A stretch of DNA of 64,000 bases from JOPF133 sp052144935 (GTDB taxonomy: Bacteria > Acidobacteriota > Terriglobia > Bryobacterales > Bryobacteraceae), in contig JBKQPR010000134.1 in NCBI GenBank assembly GCA_052144935.1, positions 1-64,000 on the forward strand, given 5' to 3'. A program made the translations under genes and the position numbers. The stretch's first letter is position 1. Every line of letters begins with the position of its first letter. Below, in pieces: positions 24,127 through 32,249 of the stretch. Below the pieces are notes generated by a model. That model ran no database searches. It was not told the DNA's origin and worked only from the letters and a program-made list of their open reading frames with translations.

Positions 24127-26814
24127 TCAGGCGCGCGCGGGATCGCCGGTCTCGGTGGCGACCCCCAAGTCAGCGAAGGCGGCGGCGGCCTTCTGTGCGT
24201 CGAATTGGCCTTCTCGCGCGAGGCGCGAAAGGGCGGCGGCGGCGATGGACTCCGCATTGATCTCAAAATGCCGGCGCAGATACTCGCGGTTGTCGCTGCG
24301 GCCGAAACCATCGGTGCCCAGCGTGACCAGGCGGCCGGACAGCCAGGGAGCGAGCTGATCGGCCACCACCTTCATATAATCGCTGGCCGCCACGATGGGC
24401 CCCTCGGCGCCACGGAGCGCCTCGACAATGTAGGGACTGCGCGCGGGCTCGGCGGGATGCAGGCGGTTCCAGCGCTCCACGCCGAGGGCCTCGCGGCGCA
24501 GCTCGTTGTAGCTGGTGACGCTCCACACGTCGGCGGGCACGCCGTACCGTTCGCCAAGAATGCGTTGCGCGCGCAAGGCCTCGTTGAGAATGGGGCCGCT
24601 GCCGAAGAGCTGCACCACGGCCTTGCCGTTGGAGGCGGTCTGGAAACGATAGATGCCCTTCAGCACCTCCTCGGGATTCAGGCCCTCGGGCATGGGCGGC
24701 ATGGGATAGTTTTCGTTGTACAGGGTGATGTAGTAGAAGCGGTCCTCCAGCTCCTGGTACATGCGGCGGATGCCATCCTGCACGATGATGGCGATTTCGT
24801 AAGCGTAGGCGGGATCGTAGGTGACGCAGTTGGGCACGGCGCCGGCCAGCACGATGCTGTGGCCGTCCTGGTGCTGAAGACCTTCGCCGGAGAGAGTGGT
24901 GCGGCCGGCCGTACCGCCGCACAGGAAGCCCTTGCCGCGGGCATCCCCAAAGGCCCAGACGAGGTCGCCCACCCGCTGGAATCCGAACATCGAATAGTAA
25001 ATGAAGAACGGGATCATGTGCACCCCGTAGTTCACGTAGGCCGTGCCGGCGGCGGTGAAGGAAGCCATCGACCCGGCTTCGGTGATGCCCTCCTCGAGAA
25101 TCTGGCCGTCCTTGGATTCCTTGTAGTAGAGGAACATCTCGGCATCGTGCGGCTTGTAGAGCTGGCCCTGGCTGGCGTAGATGCCGAACTGGCGGAAGAG
25201 CGATTCCATGCCGAAGGTGCGGGCCTCATCGGGGATGATGGGGACGACACGCTTGCCGATTTCGGGATGCTTGAGCAGCAGAGTGAGCACGCGGACCAGC
25301 GCCATGGTGCTGGACACTTCCCGCCCAGCCGAGCCTTCCAGCGATTCCTTGTAGTATTCGAGCGGCGGCGCCTCCAAGGGAGAGGCGTTCGACGAGCGGC
25401 TGGGCATAGGTCCGCCCAGCAGGCGGCGGCGTTCCTGGAGGTATGCCATTTCCGGGCTGTCGAAGGGCGGGCGGTAGAAAGAGGCGTTGCGCGCGGCCTC
25501 TTCGGGGATGGGGATTTCGAAGCGCGAGCGGAAGTGGGCGATCTCGGCCTCATTGAGCTTCTTCTGCTGGTGGGTGATGTTGCGGCCCTCGCCGGCTTCG
25601 CCCAAGCCGTATCCTTTGATGGTGTGGGCCAGGATCACGGTGGGCTGGCCCTTGGTTTCCACGGCCGCTTTGTAGGCATTGTAAACCTTGCGCGGATCGT
25701 GGCCGCCGCGGTGCAGGCGCACCAGATCGTCGTCGCTCAGGTGGGAAACCAGGTCGAGCAGCTCGGGGTACTTGCCGAACAGGTTTTTGCGGACGTAAGC
25801 GCCGTCCTTGGTGATGTAGGTCTGGAATTCGCCATCCACCACTTCGCCCATGCGCTTCCGCAGCAGGCCGGTGGTATCGCGGGCCAGCAGGGCATCCCAA
25901 TCCGAACCCCAAATCAGCTTGATGACGTTCCAGCCGGCGCCGCGAAAGGCCGCTTCCAGTTCCTGGATGACCTTGCCGTTGCCGCGCACGGGTCCATCCA
26001 GGCGCTGGAGGTTGCAGTTGATGACGAAGATCAGGTTATCCAGCTTCTCGCGAGAGGCCAGGGTGAGCGATCCCATGGATTCGGGCTCGTCCATTTCGCC
26101 ATCGCCCAGGAAGGCCCAGATGTGGCGCGGGCTGGCGGGCACCATGCCGCGGTTCTCCAGGTAGCGCATGAAGCGCGCCTGGTAGATAGCGTTGATCGGC
26201 CCCAGACCCATGGAGACGGTGGGGAAGCGCCAGAAATCGGGCATCAGCCAGGGATGCGGATAGCTGGAGAGACCGGGGTGCTCGCGCAGCTCGTGGCGGA
26301 AGTTTTTGAGATGCTCCTCGGTGAGGCGGCCTTCCAGGAAAGCGCGGGCGTAGACCCCCGGAGAGGCGTGGCCCTGGAAGTACACCAGGTCGCCGGGCTG
26401 GTCGCCGAATTTGGCGTGGAAGAAGTGATTGAAGCCGACTTCGAGCAGGGTGGCCAGCGAGGCGTAAGTGGAGATGTGCCCGCCGATGCCGGGATCGTAC
26501 TTGTTCTGCCGCACGACCATGGCCATGGCGTTCCAGCGGATGAGGCTCTTGATGCGGCGCTCGATGGCGCGGTCGCCGGGATAGGGCAGCTCGTCCTCCA
26601 CGCGGATGGTATTGACGTAGGGCGTGTTGATGTGCGGGGGAAGGTCGACGCCGTTGAGGCGGGCCTTGTCTGACAGTTGTTCCAGCAGATAGGCGGCGCG
26701 GTCCGGCCCGGCCTCATCGATCACCTGGTCCAGCGCTTCCACCCATTCCGCAGTCTCCCGCGGATCCAAATCCACAACCCTCTGGTTCAGTTTCTGGTGC
26801 ATTGATACTTTCAT
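24127..26814 (-). CDS. aceE: Pyruvate dehydrogenase E1 component, homodimeric type
   Basis: 895 residues, the full length of AceE. ThDP-dependent decarboxylation of pyruvate and transfer of acetyl to E2 lipoyl. Motifs: 'GHISTYASLATLLEVGFNHFF', 'GDLVYFQGHASPGVYARA', the ThDP-binding 'GDGEMDEPES...NLIFVINCNLQRLDGPVRGN', and the transketolase-like C-terminal half with 'GGTAGRTTLSGEGLQHQDGHS' and 'LGTDGFGRSDNR'. Start 26814 gives MKVSMHQ; ATG 26802 is an alternative. E2 and E3 genes are not in the window. TATAAT overlaps the start region (26811-26817) but no -35 was found. Confidence 0.96.
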   Translation of the reverse strand: MKVSMHQKLNQRVVDLDPRETAEWVEALDQVIDEAGPDRAAYLLEQLSDKARLNGVDLPPHINTPYVNTIRVEDELPYPGDRAIERRIKSLIRWNAMAMVVRQNKYDPGIGGHISTYASLATLLEVGFNHFFHAKFGDQPGDLVYFQGHASPGVYARAFLEGRLTEEHLKNFRHELREHPGLSSYPHPWLMPDFWRFPTVSMGLGPINAIYQARFMRYLENRGMVPASPRHIWAFLGDGEMDEPESMGSLTLASREKLDNLIFVINCNLQRLDGPVRGNGKVIQELEAAFRGAGWNVIKLIWGSDWDALLARDTTGLLRKRMGEVVDGEFQTYITKDGAYVRKNLFGKYPELLDLVSHLSDDDLVRLHRGGHDPRKVYNAYKAAVETKGQPTVILAHTIKGYGLGEAGEGRNITHQQKKLNEAEIAHFRSRFEIPIPEEAARNASFYRPPFDSPEMAYLQERRRLLGGPMPSRSSNASPLEAPPLEYYKESLEGSAGREVSSTMALVRVLTLLLKHPEIGKRVVPIIPDEARTFGMESLFRQFGIYASQGQLYKPHDAEMFLYYKESKDGQILEEGITEAGSMASFTAAGTAYVNYGVHMIPFFIYYSMFGFQRVGDLVWAFGDARGKGFLCGGTAGRTTLSGEGLQHQDGHSIVLAGAVPNCVTYDPAYAYEIAIIVQDGIRRMYQELEDRFYYITLYNENYPMPPMPEGLNPEEVLKGIYRFQTASNGKAVVQLFGSGPILNEALRAQRILGERYGVPADVWSVTSYNELRREALGVERWNRLHPAEPARSPYIVEALRGAEGPIVAASDYMKVVADQLAPWLSGRLVTLGTDGFGRSDNREYLRRHFEINAESIAAAALSRLAREGQFDAQKAAAAFADLGVATETGDPARA

Positions 26815-26852
26815 TATAAAGGGGCGGGTGAGGCGAGGGGGAGATCCGTTTC

Positions 26853-26951
26853 TCACCGCGGAGCCGCGGAGGACACCGAGACTTCGCAGAGAAAACCAAG
26901 AGATAAAGTCTTCTCTGCGAAGTCTCCGCGTTCTCTGCGGCTCCGCGGTGA
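26853..26951. repeat. Long inverted repeat, CACCGCGGAG family
   Basis: Arms of about 40 bases at 26853-26893 and 26911-26951, starting with tcaccgcggag and ending with ctccgcggtga. It separates divergent aceE and the DinB gene. A second, more diverged copy lies at 32126-32221, and a degenerate one may be present near 30110-30180. Confidence 0.8.
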
Positions 26952-26985
26952 ATACGGGCCGCCCGTTCCCGAGTACAATGTGGTC

Positions 26986-27498
26986 ATGGTCAGACTGGAA
27001 CACGTGCTGGATTCGTGGCGAACGATTCGGCAGGACACCGTGGCGGCGGTGGAGGATTTCCCGGCGGAGGAGTTCGATTTTCGCCCGGTGCCGGAGGTGT
27101 CGACCTTCGGCGAAACCGCGCGCCACATTCTGAATGCGGGGCATGCGCTGACCGGCCTGATGCTGGCGGGCGACGTCAATTTTGCGACCCCTGATTTCCG
27201 CGAGCGCATGAGCCGCCAGACCGTCGCGCTGCCGGCGGGCGCCGGGCAGGCGGAACTGGCCGCCGCCCTGCGGGAATCGATTGCCGAACGCACTCAGGCG
27301 CTGGCCGCGCAGCCCGCGGCTTTCTTCGACGAAATGATGACTCGCATGGATGGCCAGCGGTTGACCCGGCTGGAGATGCTGCTGCTGATCAAGGAGCACG
27401 AGCTGACGCACCGGGCGCAGCTTTTCTTATACCTTCGGATGAAGGGTATCGTACCCTCCACCACGCGGCGCAGGCTGGCGAAAGGGGCCTCGAAATAA
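26986..27498 (+). CDS. DinB-family protein
   Basis: 170 residues. Four-helix DinB/YfiT fold with the metal-binding histidines in 'ETARHILNAGH' (helix 2) and 'EHELTHRAQLFLYLRMKG' (helix 4). Members include thiol-dependent S-transferases and proteins of unknown role; no substrate can be named. Start at ATG 26986; GTG 26980 is an alternative. A TACAAT box at 26974-26979 lies just before the start, so the mRNA may have no leader, but a -35 is not evident. Confidence 0.85.
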   Translation: MVRLEHVLDSWRTIRQDTVAAVEDFPAEEFDFRPVPEVSTFGETARHILNAGHALTGLMLAGDVNFATPDFRERMSRQTVALPAGAGQAELAAALRESIAERTQALAAQPAAFFDEMMTRMDGQRLTRLEMLLLIKEHELTHRAQLFLYLRMKGIVPSTTRRRLAKGASK

Positions 27499-27524
27499 AA
27501 AACCGCGCGGTTTCGGGATTCGAC

Positions 27525-27552
27525 TTGCAAACACGGAAATCTATCGTATAAC
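27525..27552 (+). promoter_or_regulatory. Sigma-70-like promoter of the LysW-like gene
   Basis: TTGCAA (27525-27530), 16-base spacer, TATAAC (27547-27552). The gene start is at 27580 with GGGGAGG in between. Confidence 0.6.
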
Positions 27553-27579
27553 AGTATTTTTGGGGAGGAATTGAAATCC

Positions 27580-27798
27580 ATGGTCACGTGTCCGGTATGC
27601 GAAGGCGCCATCGATGTGGACGAGGAAGACGTCGACGAAGGCGACACGCTCAGTTGCGATGAGTGTGGAGCGGACCTGAAAGTGGTGGGCACCGATCCTC
27701 TGGAATTGGAATCGGCTGAAGACCTCGAGGAGGAGGAAGAAGAAGAGGATTTTCTGGAAGACGAGGAAGAGGAGGAGGCCGACGAAGATTGGAGATAA
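27580..27798 (+). CDS. LysW-like zinc protein with acidic tail
   Basis: 72 residues. 'CPVCEGAIDVDEEDVDEGDTLSCDECGADLKVV' is the TFIIB-type zinc ribbon of LysW/ArgW amino-group carrier proteins, followed by 'DPLELE'. In LysW the protein ends EDWGE and the terminal Glu carries the substrate. Here a long Glu/Asp run (about 48-68) follows and the end is 'DEDWR', so the carrier residue is missing. No lysine or arginine pathway gene is near. ATG 27580 has a strong GGGGAGG site ten bases upstream, better placed for it than for the TTG at 27571. Likely a paralogue with another role. Confidence 0.75.
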   Translation: MVTCPVCEGAIDVDEEDVDEGDTLSCDECGADLKVVGTDPLELESAEDLEEEEEEEDFLEDEEEEEADEDWR

Positions 27799-27799
27799 G

Positions 27800-28237
27800 A
27801 TGAAGAAGGCTGGCATGACGAAAAGCGGGTGCTCGCCGGCGATTTCGGCACGCGGCAGGTTTGTGGCCGGCGGCAGGTGGCTAGCTGTGTTGACCGCGGC
27901 AGCCATGCTGTGCGCGCCCCTCGGCCTGGCCCAGTCGTACAAGGACACATACGGGAAAAAGAAAGACGACCATATGCGCAGCGTGCAGGGTGTGGTGACC
28001 GGGCCGGATGAGAAGCTGGTTTCCGGCGCCGTGGTGCAATTGAAGAACACCAAGACGTTGCAGATCCGCTCCTTCATTACCCAGGAGAATGGCAGCTATT
28101 ACTTCCACGAGCTGAGTACGGACGTGGATTACGAGTTAAAGGCCGATTTTCGGGGAGCTTCCAGCTCCAACAAAACCCTGAGCTCCTTCGATACCCGCAA
28201 ACAGGCGATCCTCGATCTAAAGTTGAACAAGAAGTGA
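27800..28237 (+). CDS. Secreted carboxypeptidase-regulatory-like domain protein
   Basis: 145 residues. A signal peptide with a long N-region ends at 'CAPLGLAQS'; the rest is a CarboxypepD_reg/transthyretin-like beta-sandwich: 'VQGVVTGPDEKLVSGAVVQLKNTKTLQIRSFITQENGSYYFHELSTDVDYELKADFRG'. It ends in a short Lys-rich tail. Such domains bind sugars or sit at the N-terminus of TonB-like proteins; as a single domain its role is unknown. It starts two bases after the LysW-like stop, with 'ggaga' inside that gene, so the two are translated together. Confidence 0.75.
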   Translation: MKKAGMTKSGCSPAISARGRFVAGGRWLAVLTAAAMLCAPLGLAQSYKDTYGKKKDDHMRSVQGVVTGPDEKLVSGAVVQLKNTKTLQIRSFITQENGSYYFHELSTDVDYELKADFRGASSSNKTLSSFDTRKQAILDLKLNKK

Positions 28238-28300
28238 ACTCTTCTTCTCCGCGCCCCCCGGCGAAACCTCCACGCCTCCGCGGGGATGAAGTTTGGCTGC

Positions 28301-28825
28301 CTACACTTCCTGCCGCGCAGCTTCACCCGTCGCAGTGTCCCAGACGACGAATGTAGAGGGCACATCCGTCCGCGTTCCGTCGGCGGCGAAGGCCGCGCCC
28401 ATGATCGCGCCGGGATTGATGGCCAGCGTGGGACCCACGCGCGAGATGTCGAATACGTGGTTGTGTCCGTAGCAGACCACGTCGAACTGGCCCGAAGCCG
28501 CCATGGCCCGCGCGATTCCGTCATAGTGGTTGACAGCCACGCGCCGGCCATCGAACTCGCCTTGGAACAGCTCGCCGTGGATCCGGATCTGCGGATAGAG
28601 GCGGGCATTGGCGGTGATGCGGAACAGGTCGCCATCGTTGTTGCCGAACACTACGTGGATCGGACCGGTGAAGCCGCGGCCCAGTTGGTGCACGATGAAG
28701 GGCGAGCAGAGGTCACCGCAGCAGATGAGCGCGTCCGCGCCCTGGGGTGCCCCCTGGGCCCGATCCAGCGCGGCGGCCAGTTTCCAGACGTTGTCGTGAA
28801 TGTCGGAGAGCACCACGATGCGCAT
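28301..28825 (-). CDS. Metallophosphoesterase, YfcE/MJ0936-like
   Basis: 174 residues. All five calcineurin-like motifs are present: 'DIHDN', 'CCGDL', 'GNNDG', 'NHYDG' and 'YGHNH', giving a two-metal phosphodiesterase centre. YfcE-type enzymes hydrolyse small phosphodiesters; the natural substrate is often unknown. The gene starts three bases after the stop of msrA on the same strand, indicating an operon. Confidence 0.9.
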   Translation of the reverse strand: MRIVVLSDIHDNVWKLAAALDRAQGAPQGADALICCGDLCSPFIVHQLGRGFTGPIHVVFGNNDGDLFRITANARLYPQIRIHGELFQGEFDGRRVAVNHYDGIARAMAASGQFDVVCYGHNHVFDISRVGPTLAINPGAIMGAAFAADGTRTDVPSTFVVWDTATGEAARQEV

Positions 28826-28828
28826 GGC

Positions 28829-29374
28829 TCAGGCTCGCTGCGGCCGCAGGCGGGCGGCGAACTTCTGGCGGAATTTTTGAACCTTGGGAGCCACAATGTA
28901 CGCGCAGTAAGGCTGCTGCGGGTTGTTGCGGAAATACTCCTGGTGGTAGTCTTCGGCGCGGAAAAAAGTGGAAGCCGCTCGCAGCTCGGTGACAACGGGG
29001 CGCGAGTAGGCGCCCTCGGCTTCGAGCTCCCGGATCAGCTCCTGGGCAGTGGCGCGCTGGCGGTCGTCGTGGTAGAAGATCGCCGAGCGGTACTGCGTCC
29101 CCGCGTCGTTGCCCTGGCGGTCGCGCGAAGTCGGGTCGTGGATGGCGAAGAAGACCTCCAGGATGTCGCGGTAGGAAGCCACCTCCGGATCGAAGGTCAC
29201 CTGCACCACTTCGATGTGGCCGGTCCTGCCGGTGCACACGTCCTGGTAGCTGGGCCGGTCGAGGTGGCCGCCCATGTAGCCGGACTCGACCAAGGTCACG
29301 CCGTGCATCTCCTGATAGACGGCTTCCAGGCACCAAAAGCACCCACCGCCTAAAGTTGCGATTTCCTGCGCCAT
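28829..29374 (-). CDS. msrA: Peptide methionine (S)-S-oxide reductase
   Basis: 181 residues. Repairs methionine-S-sulfoxide. The catalytic 'GGCFWC' is at residues 10-15 (Cys12 is nucleophile), with 'GYMGG', 'YQDVCTGRTGHIEVVQVTFDP' and 'DYHQEYF' as further family signatures. ATG 29374 follows a strong 'ggaggga' site. Upstream is a SIMPL-domain gene on the same strand. Oxidative-damage repair in the cytoplasm. No MsrB domain is fused. Confidence 0.95.
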   Translation of the reverse strand: MAQEIATLGGGCFWCLEAVYQEMHGVTLVESGYMGGHLDRPSYQDVCTGRTGHIEVVQVTFDPEVASYRDILEVFFAIHDPTSRDRQGNDAGTQYRSAIFYHDDRQRATAQELIRELEAEGAYSRPVVTELRAASTFFRAEDYHQEYFRNNPQQPYCAYIVAPKVQKFRQKFAARLRPQRA

Positions 29375-29400
29375 AATTCCCTCCGCTTTACCGTTTCGCA

Positions 29401-30069
29401 CTATGGTGTCAACTGTACCGTCACGGTGACCGAGGCGGTCACCTGGACGGTGCCGGTCACGACGGGGGTGGTGACAGCTACGGGACTGGCGCTCGCCACC
29501 ACCGGCGTGTAGGTGGTTCCCTCCAGCGCCGAAAGCACTGAACCGGCTTTGGCGCCCAACCCTCCGGCGATGGCGTTGGCGTGGGCAAGCGCCTGTTTGG
29601 CCGCCAACCCCAAGGCCTGCTGCACGTAGGGGTCGGGGTTTTGCAAACCGAAGCTGATGCCGCTGACGCTGCTGCCGCCGGCTTGGTTGGCGGTGTCGAT
29701 GAGGCTTCCGACGTTTGACAGATTGAAGTCGGTCACCTGCACAGTGTTGGTGGCAGTGTAACCCACGATGGCCGGGGGAGACGCGTTGTTATAACGCGGA
29801 GAGATGGAATATCCGACGGTCTGCACGCTGCCGTTGGTTCCCAGGGCGGATTCGAGAGCGTTGATCAGAGTGGTGGTCTGGGCGGCGTTCTGCGTACCGG
29901 CGTTCTGCGCGCTGGTGCCCTGGGTGACGACCGAGACCGTGAACTGCGCCTGGTCGGGCGTGGCCGAGACGCTGGCTGTGCCTGTGGATTGGATGGTGCG
30001 GCTGGCGGTTTGCGCGACCAGCGGAGCGCCCAACCACGAGAGGAGCAAAAACACACGAAGGTTGCGCAT
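29401..30069 (-). CDS. SIMPL-domain (DUF541) periplasmic protein
   Basis: 222 residues, signal peptide 'MRNLRVFLLLSWLGAPLVAQ'. The body shows the SIMPL pattern: 'IQSTGTASVSATPDQAQFTVSVVTQG', 'GYSISPRYN', 'GYTATNTVQVTDFNLSNVGSLIDTANQAGGSSVSGISFGLQNP', 'ALAHANAIAGGLGAKAG' and a Thr/Val-rich final strand. Oligomeric periplasmic proteins of unclear function, some linked to oxidative or envelope stress. Start fixed by the signal peptide at ATG 30069. In the same strand as msrA, 26 bases apart. Confidence 0.9.
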   Translation of the reverse strand: MRNLRVFLLLSWLGAPLVAQTASRTIQSTGTASVSATPDQAQFTVSVVTQGTSAQNAGTQNAAQTTTLINALESALGTNGSVQTVGYSISPRYNNASPPAIVGYTATNTVQVTDFNLSNVGSLIDTANQAGGSSVSGISFGLQNPDPYVQQALGLAAKQALAHANAIAGGLGAKAGSVLSALEGTTYTPVVASASPVAVTTPVVTGTVQVTASVTVTVQLTP

Positions 30070-30348
30070 ATGGGATCCCAGGTTCAATCGTATCAGCCCC
30101 CAGGTCACCACGAAGGCGCGGCGGAGAACCGCGGGGCATCCTGTCGGGTTCTCCGCGCTTCTCTCCGTGTCTTCGGGCCCAGAGGGCACTCCGGAAGTTT
30201 CCTCGCTCCAGAACAGCGGCGTCAGTCGATGCGAAGGGCTCCCCGGTGGGTGCGGCGCACACAATGGCCCCTCTTTACGGATCTTTACGGGCGCCCCGCG
30301 CAACTCCGCATGGCCCATTGGAGTTTAATATGTACAGAGGTGCAAGAA

Positions 30349-32112
30349 ATGCACGGTAGACGACCTTTGGCGTTGGCGATGGTGTGCGGCTCGATCGGGT
30401 TCTTCGGGATCGCGGCCTACGCCGGGAAAAAAGAGGCCGATCGGACCCGGCAGTTCTTCCAACAGATTCCCAACGACGAGAAGATCCTGCAGGCGCTCAA
30501 CCGCCTGACCTTCGGTCCGCGGCCGGGCGATGCCCAAGAGGTTCGCTCCATGGGCCTGAAGAAGTGGATGGATTTGCAGTTGCACCCGGAACAGATCGCC
30601 GAAAATCCGGTTCTGGAAGAGAAGCTGAAGTTTCTGGACAGTCTCACCATGACCAGCGGCGAGCTGGTGCGCAATTATCCGGCGCCCCAGATTGTGCGCC
30701 AGATGGTGGCCGGACAGTTGCCTTTCCCGAGCGATCCCGAGCGGCAGGCCATGATCAAGAAACTGGTGGCGCGGGCGGAGAGAAAGCAGGGCGAAACCGC
30801 CGCCGGCGACGCCAATGCGAAGCCCGGCGCGCCGCAACAGCCGCCGCTGGCCCAGATCCTGACCGCGGACCAGATCCGCACGCTGCGCCGGGGCACGCCG
30901 GTCGAGCGCGTGGCCTTCTTCGAGACCCTGCCCAGGGACACCCAGGATGAAGCCATCGCGGCCATGGCGCCCCAGATGCGGCAGGGCATGTTTCCGTTCG
31001 CTTCGCCGGATTTGCGGCGCCGCATCGAGCTGACCAGCGGCCCGGCGCAGGTAGTGGCGCGCGATCTCTCCGAAGCCAAGATCCTGCGGGCCGTCTACAG
31101 CAACCGGCAGCTCAATGAAGTGCTGGCGGATTTCTGGTATAACCACTTCAATATTTACCTGGATAAGGGCGCCGACCACTATCTGGTTACGGATTACGAA
31201 CGCGACACCATCCGTCCGCACGTGCTGGGTAAGTTCCACGACTTACTGGAAGCTACCGCCAAGAGCCCGGCGATGTTATTCTACCTGGATAACTGGCAAT
31301 CGGTGGGACCCGACGCGCCGCGGCCGCGCGCCAACCCCGCGAACACCAAGCAGGCCCGCCGCGGGCTGAACGAGAACTACGGCCGCGAGCTGCTCGAGCT
31401 GCACACCCTTGGCGTGGATGGCGGCTACACCCAAAAGGATGTTACCGAAGTGGCCCGCTGCTTTACCGGCTGGACCATCAACCAGCCGCAGCGCGGGGGT
31501 AAGTTCACCTTCAACCCGCGGCTGCACGATAACGGCGCAAAGTCCGTGTTGGGCGTCGCCATCCCGGCGGGCGGCGGCGAGAGCGATGGGGAAAAGGTGC
31601 TGGATATCGTGGCCCATCATCCCGCGACCGCGCATTTCATTTCGCGCAAGCTGGCGCAGCGTTTCGTGGCCGACGAACCGCCCGCCACGCTGGTTGACCG
31701 CATGGCGGAGACGTTTCTGAAGAGCGGCGGCGACATCCGCGAAGTGCTGCGGACCATGCTGGCCTCGAAAGAGTTCTGGTCGGCGGGCGCGTACCGCTCG
31801 AAGATGAAATCGCCGCTCGAAATGGTGGCCAGCGCGGTGCGCGCGGTGAATGGCGACGTGGATTTCGCCTTCCCGCTAGTGAACCAGGTGGCGCAACTCG
31901 GAGAACCACTGTACCGCAAGCAGGAGCCGACCGGGTATTCCAACTCCAGCGCGGAGTGGGTGAACACGGCGGGCCTTCTGGCGCGCATGAATTTTGCCCT
32001 GCAACTGGCCAACAACAAGATGCCGGGCGTGAAAGTGGATCCCGCGCAAGCGGCCAAACCGGACGACCTGGCGGGTATCGCTCTGGGGTCGCCGGAGTTT
32101 CAGAAACACTAG
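30349..32112 (+). CDS. DUF1800 protein
   Basis: 587 residues with a signal-like hydrophobic N-terminus ('ALAMVCGSIGFFGIAAYAG'). DUF1800 landmarks: 'LNRLTFGPRPGDAQEVRSMGLKKWMDLQLHPE', 'ADFWYNHFNIYLDKG', 'ENYGRELLELHTLGVDGGYTQKDVTEVARCFTGW' and 'HFISRKLAQRFVADEPP'. An Ala/Pro-rich linker is inserted at about 150-170. These proteins pair with DUF1501 proteins, as here, and are exported; function not established. ATG 30349 follows 'cagagg'. An inverted repeat (32126-32221) lies between it and its partner. Confidence 0.9.
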   Translation: MHGRRPLALAMVCGSIGFFGIAAYAGKKEADRTRQFFQQIPNDEKILQALNRLTFGPRPGDAQEVRSMGLKKWMDLQLHPEQIAENPVLEEKLKFLDSLTMTSGELVRNYPAPQIVRQMVAGQLPFPSDPERQAMIKKLVARAERKQGETAAGDANAKPGAPQQPPLAQILTADQIRTLRRGTPVERVAFFETLPRDTQDEAIAAMAPQMRQGMFPFASPDLRRRIELTSGPAQVVARDLSEAKILRAVYSNRQLNEVLADFWYNHFNIYLDKGADHYLVTDYERDTIRPHVLGKFHDLLEATAKSPAMLFYLDNWQSVGPDAPRPRANPANTKQARRGLNENYGRELLELHTLGVDGGYTQKDVTEVARCFTGWTINQPQRGGKFTFNPRLHDNGAKSVLGVAIPAGGGESDGEKVLDIVAHHPATAHFISRKLAQRFVADEPPATLVDRMAETFLKSGGDIREVLRTMLASKEFWSAGAYRSKMKSPLEMVASAVRAVNGDVDFAFPLVNQVAQLGEPLYRKQEPTGYSNSSAEWVNTAGLLARMNFALQLANNKMPGVKVDPAQAAKPDDLAGIALGSPEFQKH

Positions 32113-32125
32113 GAGGCGCCGTTTG

Positions 32126-32221
32126 TTCACCGCGGAGTCGCGAAGATCACGGAGGAAGAACGGAGAACCAAAAGAGAATTTCTCTGCGTTTTCTCTGTGT
32201 TCTCCGCGTCTCCGCGGTGAA
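32126..32221. repeat. Inverted repeat, CACCGCGGAG family, second copy
   Basis: Begins ttcaccgcggag and ends ctccgcggtgaa, with A/T-richer inner parts; related to 26853-26951. Inserted between the DUF1800 and DUF1501 genes, leaving the 'gagagggg' ribosome site of the second gene intact. Confidence 0.75.
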
Positions 32222-32249
32222 TGGTAGCGGCCTGAGAGGGGAAACGATT

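Noticed and set aside
23818..26673. 951-residue plus-strand frame opposite aceE
   Set aside because: Antisense shadow of pyruvate dehydrogenase E1, with no recognisable domain.
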